From Isoetes taiwanensis (taxonomy: Eukaryota > Streptophyta > Lycopodiopsida > Isoetales > Isoetaceae), in NCBI GenBank assembly GCA_021234155.1, contig JAJEKV010000002.1, positions 21,233,726 through 21,297,725 of the forward strand: 64,000 nucleotides of DNA, given 5' to 3'. Position 1 is the stretch's first letter. Each line of letters opens with the position of its first letter. The notes below the pieces were generated by a model. That model searched no databases, was not told the DNA's origin, and was given only the letters and a program-made list of their open reading frames with translations. Positions 10,472 through 22,344 of this stretch are shown here, piece after piece. Made by a program: the position numbers and the translations under genes.

Positions 10472-12036
10472 CTGGGAGTTCCACAACCCAACTCCAACTC
10501 ATCAGTACATAAGTGGCCAGCTTGGGAATGAATGTCGGCGAAAATAATACATGAGGTTAATAGTTTTGTTGCTGGATCCCTACCTTTTGCACGACAAGAT
10601 CGTGGATGGATGCTTCTGCTCCTGTAAGTATAGTTTTCCTTCTTGGCATTTTCATTAGTCATCTTCTGTAAGCCTGTTGTTTGAATTTTCATATGGTTTA
10701 CCATTGCAATAGTATTGCTTTTATCCTTTCCTTAACTGAATGTTCTTATGATGAATGCATGTAGCTATATGTACGGAGCCTGCTTCAGTGGTATCTGGCA
10801 CACCAGGAATTGTCCGCCATGCAGTTTTAAATGACAGAAGACATGTTATGCCATATAACATGCTTCTGAAAGTTTGGTTGCATCCTTTCCTCTCTAGGTG
10901 AGTTTAATTAGTGTGACTAGGTATCGTTTAAGTTTGATGTGCTTGAATTTGGTGCAATTGGATTCTTTAGAATGGCAGAGCTGGTTTTAGTCCTCATGTT
11001 TTGCTGTATAGAAAATTTAGATGTGAGATTCTTATGCTGGTTTCATATCTGTTTGGTAATAAAAAGCTCATTTCTTTGGGTTACATCAGATTTCAAGGCT
11101 CAGACTTGTTCTTTGGCTCACTGATTTGTTTGACAGCATACGGTTGTTGACATGAAGAGGAACTCCTTAAGCAAAACATTGATGCTTTTCTAATCTGAAC
11201 GTATAATTTGCAGTGTCAATTCAATGGCAGCCAGTTATCAGGAGATAGAGCAGTATCTTTCTAATAGGTGCCCATTTTTAAAGTCACATATGTTCTTTCA
11301 TGTTTATAGTCACATAAAACACTTACTCTATGTTCTTATTACCCTGCTGTACTCTTATTATTGTTAAAGCCATTTTTAACTTCAAAATTTATAATGATGA
11401 AATTATTGTAGCCTATTTTGCTCTTCCACGATCCCAAGGGGATTTACTCATATCCCCGTTTCCCCTTAAAAGGTAGAAAAACTAAACCACACATAGCCTA
11501 CTCTACCAGGAAAAGAACACAAAAAAATTATTGTTTTTTTACAACAAATAAGATGTTTATTTAGATTTGTCAAAAAGCTTATGAAGGAACAGGCTATGAT
11601 AATGCTGGGTCATTGGTGTTTATAGGTGAAATGGGGTGTTTGTCAACATCTGGAAACGCCATGTGCAATGATAAGCAGGTTTCTTGGCTTGGGTTTTGCA
11701 GGCTCTTAAACACGCTGCTCTTGCATGTTCAAAGAAACTGGTGGTGGAGGGATTGCAGCATCTGATCTTGAAGAGAATGCAATAAGATTTTTTTCAAAAA
11801 GTGAATGAGCATACTGCAGTCCAACAATTTATTTATCTGCAGGAATGTTCATGCTAAAGCTTGAAGCATCTTAAAGATTAGTCATCAGAAGTTTATTTGC
11901 AGGTTGTATTTTAAACTCATTTTTGCAATGCATGGTCACGAAGTTGATGGAATTTCAGTGCCTGCAGCCTAGCATTTTCTTTATATGTAGGCTTCAGATG
12001 TTCATGCTAGATGTATTTACTTTATTCTAGATTTAT
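10472..12036. other. AT-rich stretch with no intact gene
   Basis: Apart from the short WDR48-like exon at 10764-10899, I see no convincing coding region, RNA gene or repeat. The sequence has the texture of decayed intron or intergenic DNA and ends at the TTAT target site of the large TIR transposon. Confidence 0.5.
10764..10899 (+). pseudogene. WDR48-like WD-repeat protein, isolated exon fragment
   Basis: After a TGTAG acceptor the frame reads TEPASVVSGTPGIVRHAVLN and then DRRHV, which I recognise as the segment before a WD repeat in plant WDR48 (UAF1)-like proteins. Downstream similarity fades (KVWLH where KLWEI is expected) and the stretch ends at a plausible GT donor near 10898. No neighbouring exons are convincing, so this is probably a gene fragment or captured exon. 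Confidence 0.45.
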
Positions 12037-12058
12037 GGGTAAAAGCACGCTGTGGTGT
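12037..12058 (+). repeat. Left terminal inverted repeat of the DNA transposon
   Basis: Begins GGGTAAAAGCACGCTG and is the exact reverse complement of 52078-52099. Preceded by TTAT (12033-12036). A subterminal palindromic motif of the CCACCAC-TTTGTGGT type occurs near both ends (about 12105-12121 and 52029-52044). Confidence 0.9.
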
Positions 12059-12311
12059 TCCAATTCGGCTGTCCCCCCTGTCCCCCCAAAATGTGGCGTT
12101 GCATCCACCACTTTTGTGGTATGAAAGTATAATTATGGCACCGCTCAGCTGCCGGTATTTAAGAATAGAGTCCCGCTCAGCTGTGGGGGAAATTCTAATT
12201 TCAAAAATTAAAATTCAAATTCAAATTCCTATTCTTTGGCCCCTTCCTGTTCTTTGCCTACGTCCTGTTCTTTGGCTCCCTCCCTGCTGCGAGCTCCAAT
12301 CCATTGTGGAT

Positions 12312-15300
12312 ATGGATATCAATGAGGTAATCTGTACACAAACCGGCATTTCGCATGTGAGAAAACTAAGAAGAACCAAGGAACAAGAAATGTTGAAGAA
12401 AAGACGCCTTTGAGGAAAAGAAGAAGAGAAGAAAAAAATTGGAGCTTGTAGAATTGGCGTATGGAAGGATCCGGTTCATCAAGAAGTGCAAGCAGTAAAC
12501 GCCGTATTGTCCTTAATTTGCTAACGTCTTTCCATAAACAGACCAAAAGAATGGAGGATAGCACGAAGAAAGAAATTTTACTTGAGTTTTTGAGGAATAA
12601 AACATTGGAAAAATTCATAGGTGAAGAATTAAAGGATTTGGAAGCCAAGAGCATCGTTATAAGGAGCCTTCGGGACTCCATGCGGTATCCAAACTCTCTA
12701 CAAAGCAATGACGCCTAGCAGCCAAGAATAGTTTGCCTTGCAATGTACGTACCACTATTTGTGCAAATTCTAAAACAAGTGACAAAATCAGCCAGCGAGA
12801 TCTTGGAAAGGTATTAGGTGTTCACCCAAGAAACCTGCAAAAGGCAAAGAAAAAGAGGGAAGAGATCGATTACAATGGTGGGAAATGGGTTTCTTACAAG
12901 AGGGCTAAAAGATTCGATGCAATTTCAGATGAACATATAGAAAAGATTCAAAAATTTTGGATTGAGAACACCAGAGTGTCTCCTAACACAAAGGATGTTA
13001 GAACTAGAAGATTGGAGAGAAATGTAAGAGAAGAACATGCTGCCCACTATCCGGAGGAATCCAAAGGTTAGTTTATTTTACATTATTCATGTTTTCTTAG
13101 TTATGGTGCTTAGTATGGTGGTGCATGTGGTGGTTATTGTGTTGTACAGTGATTGTGGTGTACTGTATGCAGCATGTGAATTGTGTGTAGTTGACTCTAG
13201 TCTGAAATGCAATATTTAATGTTTGGAATATTATAGAACATGACAAAATTGAGTACTCCTTTTTGGGGGTGTGTGTGCAGGTCTAAAAATATTTGAGAAT
13301 GATAACTAACTCGATCTCGAGATATAAATTTTTGTTGAATAAAGACAATTTTTTGTCAGATTCAAGCACAGCTCTGTTGGAAAGTATGATATATTAAAAA
13401 AAAGATCTTACAAAATTTGGCTTTATAAAATTTGGCTTTCCATTGAAAGCTCTGTACGCGAGAACTAAATTTACATGCATGATTTCCTAAGCAAATGTGA
13501 AATGCTTTGGTATGGTAGCTCGAGAACTGGTGCATCCAAAATTATTGTTTTACGCACTAAAGCATCTAAGCTTTCTGCGGTCATCCCGAATTTAACGGGA
13601 TGAGGTTTGCCGTGCTTCCCGCATCCTCGGTGGTGGTGGCACATAATGCGCCAAGTAAAACCCGTTGTTGCAGAGTCGAGGCGGACAAGTGGCAGAGAAC
13701 AAATATACCGGTATTTGCCTTTGCAAAGAAGATGTAACATAAGCTCATGGACTCGCGTCTAAGAGCTCTCTTCTGTCAATCGACTCCAAGCATAGCCATT
13801 GAAGGCCCAAAGATCGATCATTTGTATGCCTTTAGGTTGGATTCAAAATCAGCAAAGAAGGTGGATTTAGGCATATCCACCTTCGAGATTGATCACGAGC
13901 CCCTGTTTAACATGTGCCGAATGCCCTCCCTCGCTCACCCTACAATAGCCGTAGTGATCTCTCGAACATCCCTCCTACCATGTTGCGGAATGAACTTGTT
14001 GAATTGGTGCGAATTGGGAATGAAACGCCAAAAATCGGGGCGTAGGAGCGAGGATTTAGGACCCAGATCCTTTTCTAATGATTAGAAGAGGAATGTAGTT
14101 ATTGTCAGGGTGTACGAATTTCAGAAGTGTTTATGAGAGCAGGCTAGGCAGATTTTTATGTCAGACGAAATAGGATAAAAGTGATGTGATGTGATGTGTG
14201 GTGTCGTGATGGTGTGGTGTGGTGTGGTGTGGTGTGGTGTGGTGTGGTGTGGTGTGGGGTGTGTTATGTCCATGGTGTCATGTGGGTGTGTGCATGTTAT
14301 TGTATGATATGTGTGGATTCAATTTTATTTATTCTCTCCCCTCACCCCACCACACCCCATCTATCCCACCACCATAGACTACCACCACATCTTTGCGACC
14401 ACCACATTACCACCACATGCACACACATCCCACCACATCCCACGCCACACCCCTCCACCACCACCACAACACTCCACCACCACCACATCACACCACAATC
14501 CACAACACCACACCACACCACCACCACCACACCCCCCATCACCTCCACCACCACCACACTCCACCACACACCACCCGACCACCACACCCCACCACCACAC
14601 TCCACCACACCACATCGTAGCACCACACACCACTACACACACCACCACCACCACCCCCCACCACCACGCCCCATCATCACACCACACCACTCCACCACAA
14701 TCCACCACACTCCACCACCACTCCCCACCACCACACCCCACCACCACCACACACACCACTCCACCACCACTCCCCACCACCACACCCCACCACCACCACA
14801 CACCACTCCACCACCCTCCCCCACCACCACACCCCACCACCACCACACACCACTCCACCACCCCCACCACCACACTCCACCACCACTCCACACTCCACCA
14901 TTTGGTGTATGGTGTGTGGTGGGGTGTGGTGTGGTGTGTGGTAATGTACACAGCACTAAGGTGCTCGTTCTGATGAATATGATGAGTGTGGGGCATGGTA
15001 TGGTGCATGGTTTGATGTGGTATACACATCCTAACAGTTTAGTGTTCATTTCATGCAGATGCTATTGTTCAAGAGGTTTACGGACCAACATCCGTAAATT
15101 AAGATTCGATCTTCGAGCTTTTGAGAAGCTAAAACCCTGGTTTGTTGTGAAATTGAAGGACTTCAATAGTTGCTGTTGCATTCAGCACGTGAGGATGCAA
15201 ATGCTAGTGGATGGACTCAATGGGATGAGAACCAAACATCCGAAGAATTGCACTTGCACACCGCGATGTTTGTAGATCACATGAACTTGGTCAATGGGGC

Positions 15301-16932
15301 ACACCAAAGATAAAATTGCAAGTACTGAGGAAGCTTGTGGAGATCTATATTGTGTCCAAAGAGTGAATTAGATGAGTTTCACAAGAAGGCGTGCATCCTT
15401 GGAAATTGTGAGTCGTGGTGGAATCAAGAAGTTTCGCACTGTCCCATGGAAGGAAGTGGCGTGGGAAAGTGAAATGGGAGTACATTGACTATGAAAAAGA
15501 CAACGTCTCGAAGTTACGGTAGGAGACCGACTCATCAAGACAATGAGACGTAACCCAAGGAGCTTCGGATAAACCGAAAGAGCGTCTAAAAATCTTTCCC
15601 ACCGCATAATTTCGGTACCAATGGCGAGTAAAAAGCAGGTTTAAGGAGCTACGGAGAATCTCCCGCCAGATGCATGTCTCGGTAGTGGATTTTGCGAGAA
15701 CTATACATTCAAGGAACAAGAGGAGGTGCAGCCGATGCAGCTGGGTCAATAACCAGATTACCATTTTGGTTCAAATAACATATCAGTATGACTCAGTGGC
15801 AGATGAGATTATCAAGGAAACACATTACTATGTATCAGATGATAGGGAACACGATACTTTGTTCGTGCAACACTGCTTCATGAAGCACCACAAATATCTG
15901 GAGCAGAAAGGAAGGGTTCCAAAGAGACATTATGTGTTTTTAGATGGTGCAGCATCTCAATTCAAGGCTTCTAGACCATTTTACTTTGTGGCTAGGTACA
16001 CAAACGACACTGATGTCTATATGATGTGGAATTTTTTTGGTTCTAACCACGGGAAAGGTGAACACGATGGCAAAGCTGCTGAGTTGAAGAGATGGTTAAG
16101 ACAACTGCAATTAAAATACGCTAAAGACATAAAATTGGGTAATGCTCATGAAGTGGTAGAAGTTGCCGAAGAGATGTTTACTTGTGGAACAACCGAGTGG
16201 ATGAACACATCTGAAACCAGTAAGAGGAAGAATATAAAAAGGTTCTTTTGGGAAGTCAAGGTGGAGGATATAGATAGAAAGAAAGCATGGGGTGCAGAAA
16301 GGATTTTGGACACTAAGCGGATCCATTGTGTACATGCATTCAATCTCGAATCTCCGTGCGGTTGCACACGAGGGAACTTTCATGCTTCTGCGACTACGCT
16401 TGGATGGCATGTGGGACGGTTGTGTGAACAAGCACTACGTTGATGATTGGAAACTTCAAGTTATTGTACCATCCTCCAATGTGCATCTTGCGACATTGAG
16501 GACCGTAAATCCAATGGGTCCTTGTTCTCCTCCAATCCCACGATGTTAACAGAGGCACTTAGAGTTGGTGATATTTTCTTTGCCGTTGCTCGAAAAGGGA
16601 ATGATGAGGGTTCCAATTTTGGATTCGATGTGCACAAAACTAAAATGGATAGTGGAGAAAGACTTCCAACTCAATGGAACATGGTACCTCCCGGTGATAG
16701 TGTCATAGAAGGTATGTATTACAAGAAGGGGCATAAGATCAACCGTCGGCTATGATCTTTGCAATAAAAGACGCCTTTAGGCATAGTATTCACAACACGG
16801 ATCCGTGCAATCGGACTTCACATGCCACCAACTAAACGCCAAAATAGGATTTGTATATAGTTTGGATCCTTTAGATGAGGAGAAAATTTTACAGAATTTA
16901 CCCGAAGTTCTTTCTGATGATGATGAAATGTA
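12312..16932 (+). pseudogene. Transposase of the TIR element, one large intron, frameshifted
   Basis: N-terminal exons (12312-13066) encode a basic region and a helix-turn-helix-like segment (ISQRDLGKVLGVHPRNLQ), followed by FWIENTRVSPN, a motif I associate with this transposase class. A GT-AG intron runs 13067-15058. The catalytic half (15059-16932) has a Cys-rich segment (CCCIQH, then NCTCTP), a DF-x-ENY...EVQ block near 15690 that spans a one-base frameshift, FLDGAASQFKASRPF, and NFFGSNHGKGEHDG followed by LKR. The spaced Asp residues fit a DDE/D nuclease. An acidic tail ends LSDDDEM at 16932. Several frameshifts and stops make it a pseudogene. The minus-strand ORF at 13471-13740, inside the intron, is not identified. 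Confidence 0.72.
14181..14945. repeat. GGTGT / CCACC minisatellite inside the transposase intron
   Basis: About 80 bp of GTGTG/GGTGT repeats are followed by roughly 550 bp of CCACCACC/CACCACA sequence (14343-14900) and then GT-rich sequence again (14903-14945). The three blocks are mutually complementary in composition, so transcripts could fold into very long imperfect hairpins and the G-rich strand could form quadruplexes. Long open frames across it are composition artefacts. Confidence 0.9.
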
Positions 16933-17148
16933 AAACCATTCTGTAGTTTTCAGAACTCATGTGAAGATTTGTGCTTCAGCTGTGAAAATGAGTTTGTCTT
17001 GATTTCTTTTGAAGATTTGAATTCTTCTGAAACACTTGATTCCTTTGTTTGTGAGATGAATTGAATATGAATTTTCATTGAAATGAATCGAGGTTACAAT
17101 AACAATTATGTACATAAGAAAGATATACAGTGATTTAAGTACGAGGTG

Positions 17149-18763
17149 TGTGACGTTCCAGCACAGTATACGGTCCCAGGACATATACTTCGTCACACGT
17201 ACACGCCACCCCGACTGACGTGTACGCCGACGTGTAGCCAGGCTAGTAGCCCCTAGGGGGCAACTTGCTAGGTATGTGCATTTCTTATTAATGTGCACAT
17301 GCACATTTATTAAGGTGCACACATTTCCATGTGGGCACATTTAGGTGCACACATTTCCATGTGGGCACATTTGGGTGCACACATTTCCATGTGGGCACAT
17401 TTGGCCACCTAGCTATTAAAGGCAAGTGGGCCCATTCCCAATTATCCCACATGCCTAAAGGGTATAATTGGAAACCCTAGCCTAACCCCTTGCCTATTTA
17501 AGTAGGAGAACCCTAACTTGCCCATTTTCGTTTCTAGGGTTTTAGAGCTCTATTTTGGCTGCCCCAAGGGTCAAAACCGCCTCCCAGACCCTGTCTGCGA
17601 GAATTGCACCATTAGTTTTCCTTGATTCGAGCATCTCAGCAGGATGGTTGAGCTCAGGTCAGGAGGAGGAACTCAAGGATCAGGTATTTAGGCAATTTAA
17701 TAGTCTAAACCCTATTTCGGTCATCAAATCAGTAGGTTTAGCCTCTTAAATTGCCCATAGCAGCCCTCTAGATCTCTAGATAGCAGATTCTAACTAAAGA
17801 ACCTAACTCTATGATGTAGATTAGATCTAGTTCTTTTGTTCTCTGTGATGTATATGGATGTTGTATCTCTATGAACTCCTTGTATTGGGAAGGGGGGTAG
17901 AGACCTAAAGCTTGGTAGTAGATGCTCCTAGATTAGCCTCTCTAGCACACTATAGATTTGGCCTGTGCACAAGAACCACACCTGGTTGTGGGTGAAGGGG
18001 CCAGACTGGCTGAGAAGGAGGTTCATGTCCCGACTCCTGAAAGATCCCTCTGGTGTGTAAGGCCTACCAGGGATCATTGTGACTAGGTCTAATGGCTCAC
18101 CACTTAGTGCGGGTGAGGCATGGACTCGACACCCGTGAAGTGGTGTACACTTTCCAGTGGGTTCAGTCGAATACGGGCAGTGGCCCTCTAGTCACCTTGA
18201 GTCGGCATGTAGACCTCTGGAGGGAGTGATCCCTTCCTGCCCCATCGGAACTGGGAGGATGAAACCCAGGAATAGCCCTTTTGGCTATGCATCCGGCGGG
18301 CTACAGTCAGGTCCCGACACTCTTCAGCCTACTCTGCAAAGTGTGCACAGGAGGGGCGGATGGAGTGGACAACCCTATGCCATGTTCATATGCCAGCCAA
18401 ATCCATTGCCATGAATTCTGTCTGCAATGAACTCTGGAGACCCAAGCCGTCAGTCATCCCCTTGAGTCTGAGCCTTGGGTAGAACTCCCCATATGTATTG
18501 TGCTCACCTTGTTTATGCATATGTGATGGACCACCCTTCGAGGTGGATATGTGCTTATGTTATGTACTGACATGTATGTTTACGCTTCCGCAGCTAGGTA
18601 GGCCCCGAGGAAGACGGGGTAGAATGACACCTTCACTCTTCCCTCTGGGACTCGTTATGGTGCAGTGATTGTGGAGGGCCCCGTATCAGTATGGAGCTGG
18701 TATGGGGGATGAACTCCTGTTTGTATACGGCGAGTGCACCGTATATGAGTAGGGGACGTCACA
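17149..18763 (+). repeat. 5' LTR of the outer element
   Basis: 1,615 bp starting TGTGACGTTCCAGCA and ending GGGGACGTCACA, closely matching 45570-47190. It contains three tandem copies of a 31-bp GTGCACACATTTCCATGTGG unit (about 17311-17405) and a TATTTAAG TATA-like box near 17494. The short ORFs inside it are not supported as genes. Confidence 0.92.
17490..17502 (+). promoter_or_regulatory. TATA-like box of the outer LTR promoter
   Basis: CTATTTAAGTAGG lies mid-LTR about 40 bp before a pyrimidine-rich stretch, the position expected for the U3/R boundary of a plant LTR. The same site is present in the 3' LTR at about 45925. Confidence 0.45.
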
Positions 18764-18764
18764 G

Positions 18765-18781
18765 TGGTATCAGAGCAATGT
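18765..18781 (+). promoter_or_regulatory. Primer binding site, tRNA-iMet type
   Basis: TGGTATCAGAGCAATGT begins one base after the 5' LTR. TGGTATCAGAGC is the usual plant initiator-methionine tRNA complement used by many Ty1 and Ty3 elements. This fixes the orientation of the outer element as plus. Confidence 0.9.
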
Positions 18782-19008
18782 TCTTGGAGACCAAGAGCAA
18801 AGCACTGGCCATGCTCCCAGTTGTACTAACTTGATAGGATTCTCAAACCTCGAAAAGTGGGAAAGTTTTTTTCCATTTTTGTAGTATATGCTAAGCTAGT
18901 AACAGTTAGGAGCATAAAAACATAAGAAGTTAGAAGAATTGGAACATAAGAACACCTTGGACCATAAAAAGACTAAAAATTAGTGAGCCAAACCCCAGAA
19001 AGTAGGAT

Positions 19009-19034
19009 GGTCTCACACGTCGCGCCAGGCCAGG
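19009..19034 (+). repeat. Half of a family hairpin, interrupted near the nested insertion
   Basis: GGTCTCACACGTCGCGCCAG is the left arm of the hairpins found complete at 20963, 21176, 38594 and 38807. Its right arm is missing, and the nested LTR begins at 19041. It marks a hairpin that lay upstream of the H3-like region in the outer element. Confidence 0.65.
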
Positions 19035-19040
19035 AAACAA

Positions 19041-20643
19041 TGTGACGTCCCCTACTCCTTATACGATGCCCGCATCGTATTCGAAGGAGGAGCATTCCCC
19101 CTGGCAGCTGCCTGACAGGGGCCATCCACCTGACTCTACTCCCATGGGGCAGAGCCAGCAAGGGAAGAGTGGATGTGTCATTCATCCGTCTTCCATCGGA
19201 TCGACCTATCTGCGGAAGCGTGAACAAACAAACGTGAGCACAACTAATAATATACAAATACAATCACCTTAGAAATAGCAACATCACAGAGATAGCAATA
19301 CCTTCATAGCGACAATACAAAGGGGAGATCCTACCCAGGGCTCGGACTCAAGGGGATGATGACTACCGGGCCTCCGAGTTCATTGCGCATTTAATTCATG
19401 GCAATGGATTTGGCTGGCATAAAACATGGCTTAGGGTAGTCCACTCCATCCGCCCCTCCCGTGCACACTTTGCAGAGTAGGCTGAAAAGTGTTGGGACTT
19501 GGCCGTAGCCTGCCGGGTGAATAGCCAGAGGGGCTACTACTGCTGGGTTGCATCTCCCCAGCCCCGATGAGGCAGGAAGAGAGTTGCCTCTCCTCCAGAG
19601 GTATCCATGCTCATCGCAGCGGCTAGAGGGCCACCGCCCTTATTCGACTTGAACTCACCGGAAGGTCATATCCACCACCCCACCAGTGTCGAGCTCATGC
19701 CTTGCCCACACGCTAAGTGACAAGCCATTAAGCCTAGCCGGCCAAAAGACCCCCGATAGGCTTTTACTACCGAGGAGGGGTCAGTCAGCGATGAGACAAG
19801 TTCCTCCTTATCAACCGGCCTTGCCCCTTCACCCACCCGGGTGGGCTCCCCGTGCCGGGCCGCATTCATGTGGGAACTAAGGTGCTATGCTAGGAGCATC
19901 TACTACACGCGACCCTCAGGTCTCTACCCCCTTCCCACAACAAGGAGATCACAGAGTGGAATACATGCAATATCACAGAACAGAAATAGAGAATCATATC
20001 AATCTATCTACTTAACATCCAATGTTAGGTTCATTCGTTAGAGTCTCAGATCTAGGGATCTACAAGGCTTCCAGAGATGATCTAACATACTAAACCAAAG
20101 ATATTGCCACGCCCAAAGGCGGTTTTGCACAATGAACAACCGGATACCGCTCCTTGGCTTGCTCCCCGATCCTCGGAAAGCGCCCATGCTCCCCGGTCTT
20201 GCCAAGACGCATCGCTACTCGACAACCTGTTGTGCAAATCCGACTTTTCGGAGCCTGGCAATGCGATTTCGAGTCTTACCTTGGCCGAATTGGCCCAGGG
20301 AAACCCTAAATGCGAAAGAGGAAAGGAAGCTCTAGAGAACCCTAGTTGGTAAAGTGAAAGGAGAGCTAGGGTCTAGGGTTTTAGCCCTTATATAGACCCT
20401 ATCTAGGTTAGGGCATCCACATGGGCAAATGGCTTTAAGCCATTTGGAAATGGATGAACAAGGAACCTTTTGTTGTGTATGTTTAATTACATACCCAACA
20501 TCCAAGGTTGCCCCCTAGGTGCAACCTTTAGCTCCTAGGTGCAACGTTATCCTGCTCTCAAGTACATGTCACCTGTGACATGTACGAGTGATGTGGCAGT
20601 ATAATATACGTATTGGGAGCGTATATTATGCTGGAACGTCACA
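19041..20643 (-). repeat. 3' LTR of the nested element (or solo LTR)
   Basis: 1,603 bp on the minus strand, near-identical to 36677-38276 apart from scattered small indels, several in GC-rich spots. It starts TGTGACGTCCCC on the plus strand and ends GAACGTCACA, with AACAA on both sides. Taken alone it would pass as a solo LTR. I favour the 3' LTR of the full nested element, because the other LTR abuts a PBS-like site and the coding region. Confidence 0.85.
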
Positions 20644-20819
20644 AACAAGAAGGGGAGAGGGCAGAACGAGAGCGGGAGGCCAAGGGTCAAGAAGCAGCAG
20701 AGCAGAAGCTCGTCCAACATTTTGAAGACTCAACAGCCTGCACAGTACACGCCAAGGGAGTAACTCTAATGAAGAAAGATATGCACTTAGCCAGTCATAT
20801 CAAAGGAGAGCCTTATTAA
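20644..20819 (+). pseudogene. Histone H3-fold remnant of the outer element (duplicated copy)
   Basis: In-frame sequence after the LTR reads a charged segment (EGERAEREREAKGQ) and then the C-terminal half of an H3 fold: EQKLVQHFEDSTAC, HAKGVTLMKKD, LASHIKGEPY, stop at 20817-20819. It aligns with helices 2-3 of H3 and with the nested element's H3-like protein, but the sequence differs at many positions. The N-terminal tail and helices alphaN and alpha1 are gone; the charged linker is joined directly to late alpha2. An apparent start inside the LTR is an artefact of the insertion. An almost identical copy is at 38277-38452. Confidence 0.72.
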
Positions 20820-20962
20820 TTTAAGTAAATGATAAAAATTTGTTTAATACAAAGTGTTTTAGAGTAAATTATAAGTGTATAAAGTTACTTAATTAAGTTG
20901 AGTTAGTAAGTTTTAGCTTTTGTTTTAGTCAAAATAGATATCCTAGGCCAATTTGAGAGGAT

Positions 20963-21242
20963 GTCTCACACGTCGCGCCAGGACAGAAAATGAAAAGTTC
21001 ATTATCGGTCTGGGCGAAACGTGTGAGACCATGCTGTGAGACCATGCCCCAAAAGTGCCCAAAACTGCTCCAAATCGACCAAATAAGGGGTCCATTCTGC
21101 CTAACTCGACGAGATAAGCAGGATTAGACCCTTATATCACCCAAATTGGACAAGTTTAACCCATTTAGAGCCAATGTCTCACACGTCGCGTCAAGACAGA
21201 AAATGAAAAGTTCATTATTGGTCTGGGCGCAATGTGTGAGAC
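20963..21242. repeat. Two GC-rich hairpins, CTCACACGT type
   Basis: Hairpins at 20963-21029 and 21176-21242. Each has a left arm GTCTCACACGTCGCG(C/T)C and a right arm CTGGGCG...GTGTGAGAC, separated by about 25 bases containing AAAATGAAAAGTTCATTAT, itself a small palindrome. They lie directly downstream of the H3 remnant. Confidence 0.8.
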
Positions 21243-21532
21243 CTTCAAACTTTGAACCTCCATAACTTGAGCTACAGAGCTCCAAATCGCCTGAAATTTG
21301 TTGTAATAGGACCGTTAGATAGCCTAGAATCCATTTATGATCTCAAAATAGGCTAGAAATGTCAAACCCCATCTCAAAATGACCAAAATTGCTCAAACCC
21401 TTGAATTGTTTTTCCAAACTGTAGTTTATTTGTAGATAGAAGCTCTTCCGTCCTCTACTTCATAATCTATTATTAACAAAATTATCATCAATTATAGTTT
21501 TAAGGTTTTAACTAAAAACTTCTCATCGCCTC

Positions 21533-21568
21533 CTCACAACACATTATGGCAAAACTATGCGTTGTGAG
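21533..21568 (-). repeat. 3'-region hairpin of the nested element
   Basis: CTCACAACACA and TGCGTTGTGAG form an 11-bp stem with one mismatch. It corresponds in position to the TTGCAACACA hairpins of the outer element at 45067 and 45239, but with different stem bases. The surrounding 21440-22200 is the reverse-complement relative of 44500-45120. Confidence 0.6.
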
Positions 21569-22204
21569 TTCTTGTAGCGCTACCCTCCTGCCGCTCGGTC
21601 CTTCTAATTGCCTGCAGGATGTACGCTACGTTAGTACATATTTAATTATTATTATAAGGGTTGGTTGTAAGGGAACCACCCATTAAATACAATTATATGG
21701 ATGCAAGGCATATCTCTCGGCATAGGAAGATTATGTTTCTCCCATCCTGGCCGAAGAGACAGCGCCCTATTATGCCTATATGCCGCTCATGCCTACACCT
21801 GTAGTTGCCTAGCGTGGGACTTGGGTCCTTCTCGTATATGGGGCGTGAAGGGCCCTCCCCCGTAGGCATTGACTAGAGGTGCTTTTCCTATCAATGCATA
21901 TCTGAATGTCCTCTTTTCTCTCGAGGTCGTCTACTTCCATGGAACAGAAGTAGACTTCTAATCTACCTTCCACTCAACAAGCAGAAACGCGGTCATGCCT
22001 ACATTGACATTACACCACGCCCTAGAGAGCACCATAGTGGTCTCATCATCGGTAACAACGCATGCAACCCATGCCTAGCATCGGCTGCATGCGTAGATTA
22101 GCCTTAGCTACACATGCTTAAATCTAAACCCAAATCGACATGCGAGCCGATTTCTTGGTTCTTGATGTCGACTACGCCGGTGGACGAGCCGACCCTTGCA
22201 TTGC

Positions 22205-22344
22205 TCCATAAACTCGGGGTACTGTTTCTTAAGATCTGACTCAAGTACCCATGTAGCGTCTTCCACTGGTAAGTATTTCCACTTCACAAGGTATTGGAGG
22301 AATTTTGACCTTCTTGTCTTCTTATAAGATCTATCAAGAAGGAC
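22205..22344 (-). other. Chromodomain-coding segment at the pol C-terminus
   Basis: The translated core FLQYLVKWKYLP followed by EDATWVLESDLKKQYPEF matches the chromodomain pattern (hydrophobic-LVKW, then ATW-E--L). The Trp in VKW and the Trp in ATW are two of the aromatic positions usually involved in methyl-lysine binding or packing. Stops at about 22350 and 22363 separate it from the integrase reading frame in this copy. Confidence 0.75.

Larger units (their letters stand above)
20644..21440 (+). repeat. Duplicated flank of the nested element (left copy)
   Basis: About 800 bp nearly identical to 38277-39073 and in the same orientation. It contains the H3 remnant and two family hairpins. 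With the adjoining LTR it makes a 2.4-kb direct repeat. Homology stops at the motif GTAGATAGAAGC in both copies. This copy sits where the nested element's own polypurine tract and 3' UTR should be. Confidence 0.85.

Noticed and set aside
14196-15275. Long plus- and minus-strand ORFs over the GGTGT/CCACC repeat (also at 50405-51190)
   Set aside because: Their residues are only His/Pro/Thr or Val/Gly/Trp from simple repeats, open in several frames at once; they lie inside introns.
17555-17749. 64-aa ORFs repeated in the outer LTRs (also 45983-46177)
   Set aside because: They are in the LTR transcript leader region and duplicated only because the LTR is; no protein family is visible.
20613-20705. 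Apparent ATG start of the H3-like ORF inside the LTR (also at 38246)
   Set aside because: The start lies in the inverted LTR of the nested element; the coding sequence proper resumes only after the AACAA duplication.
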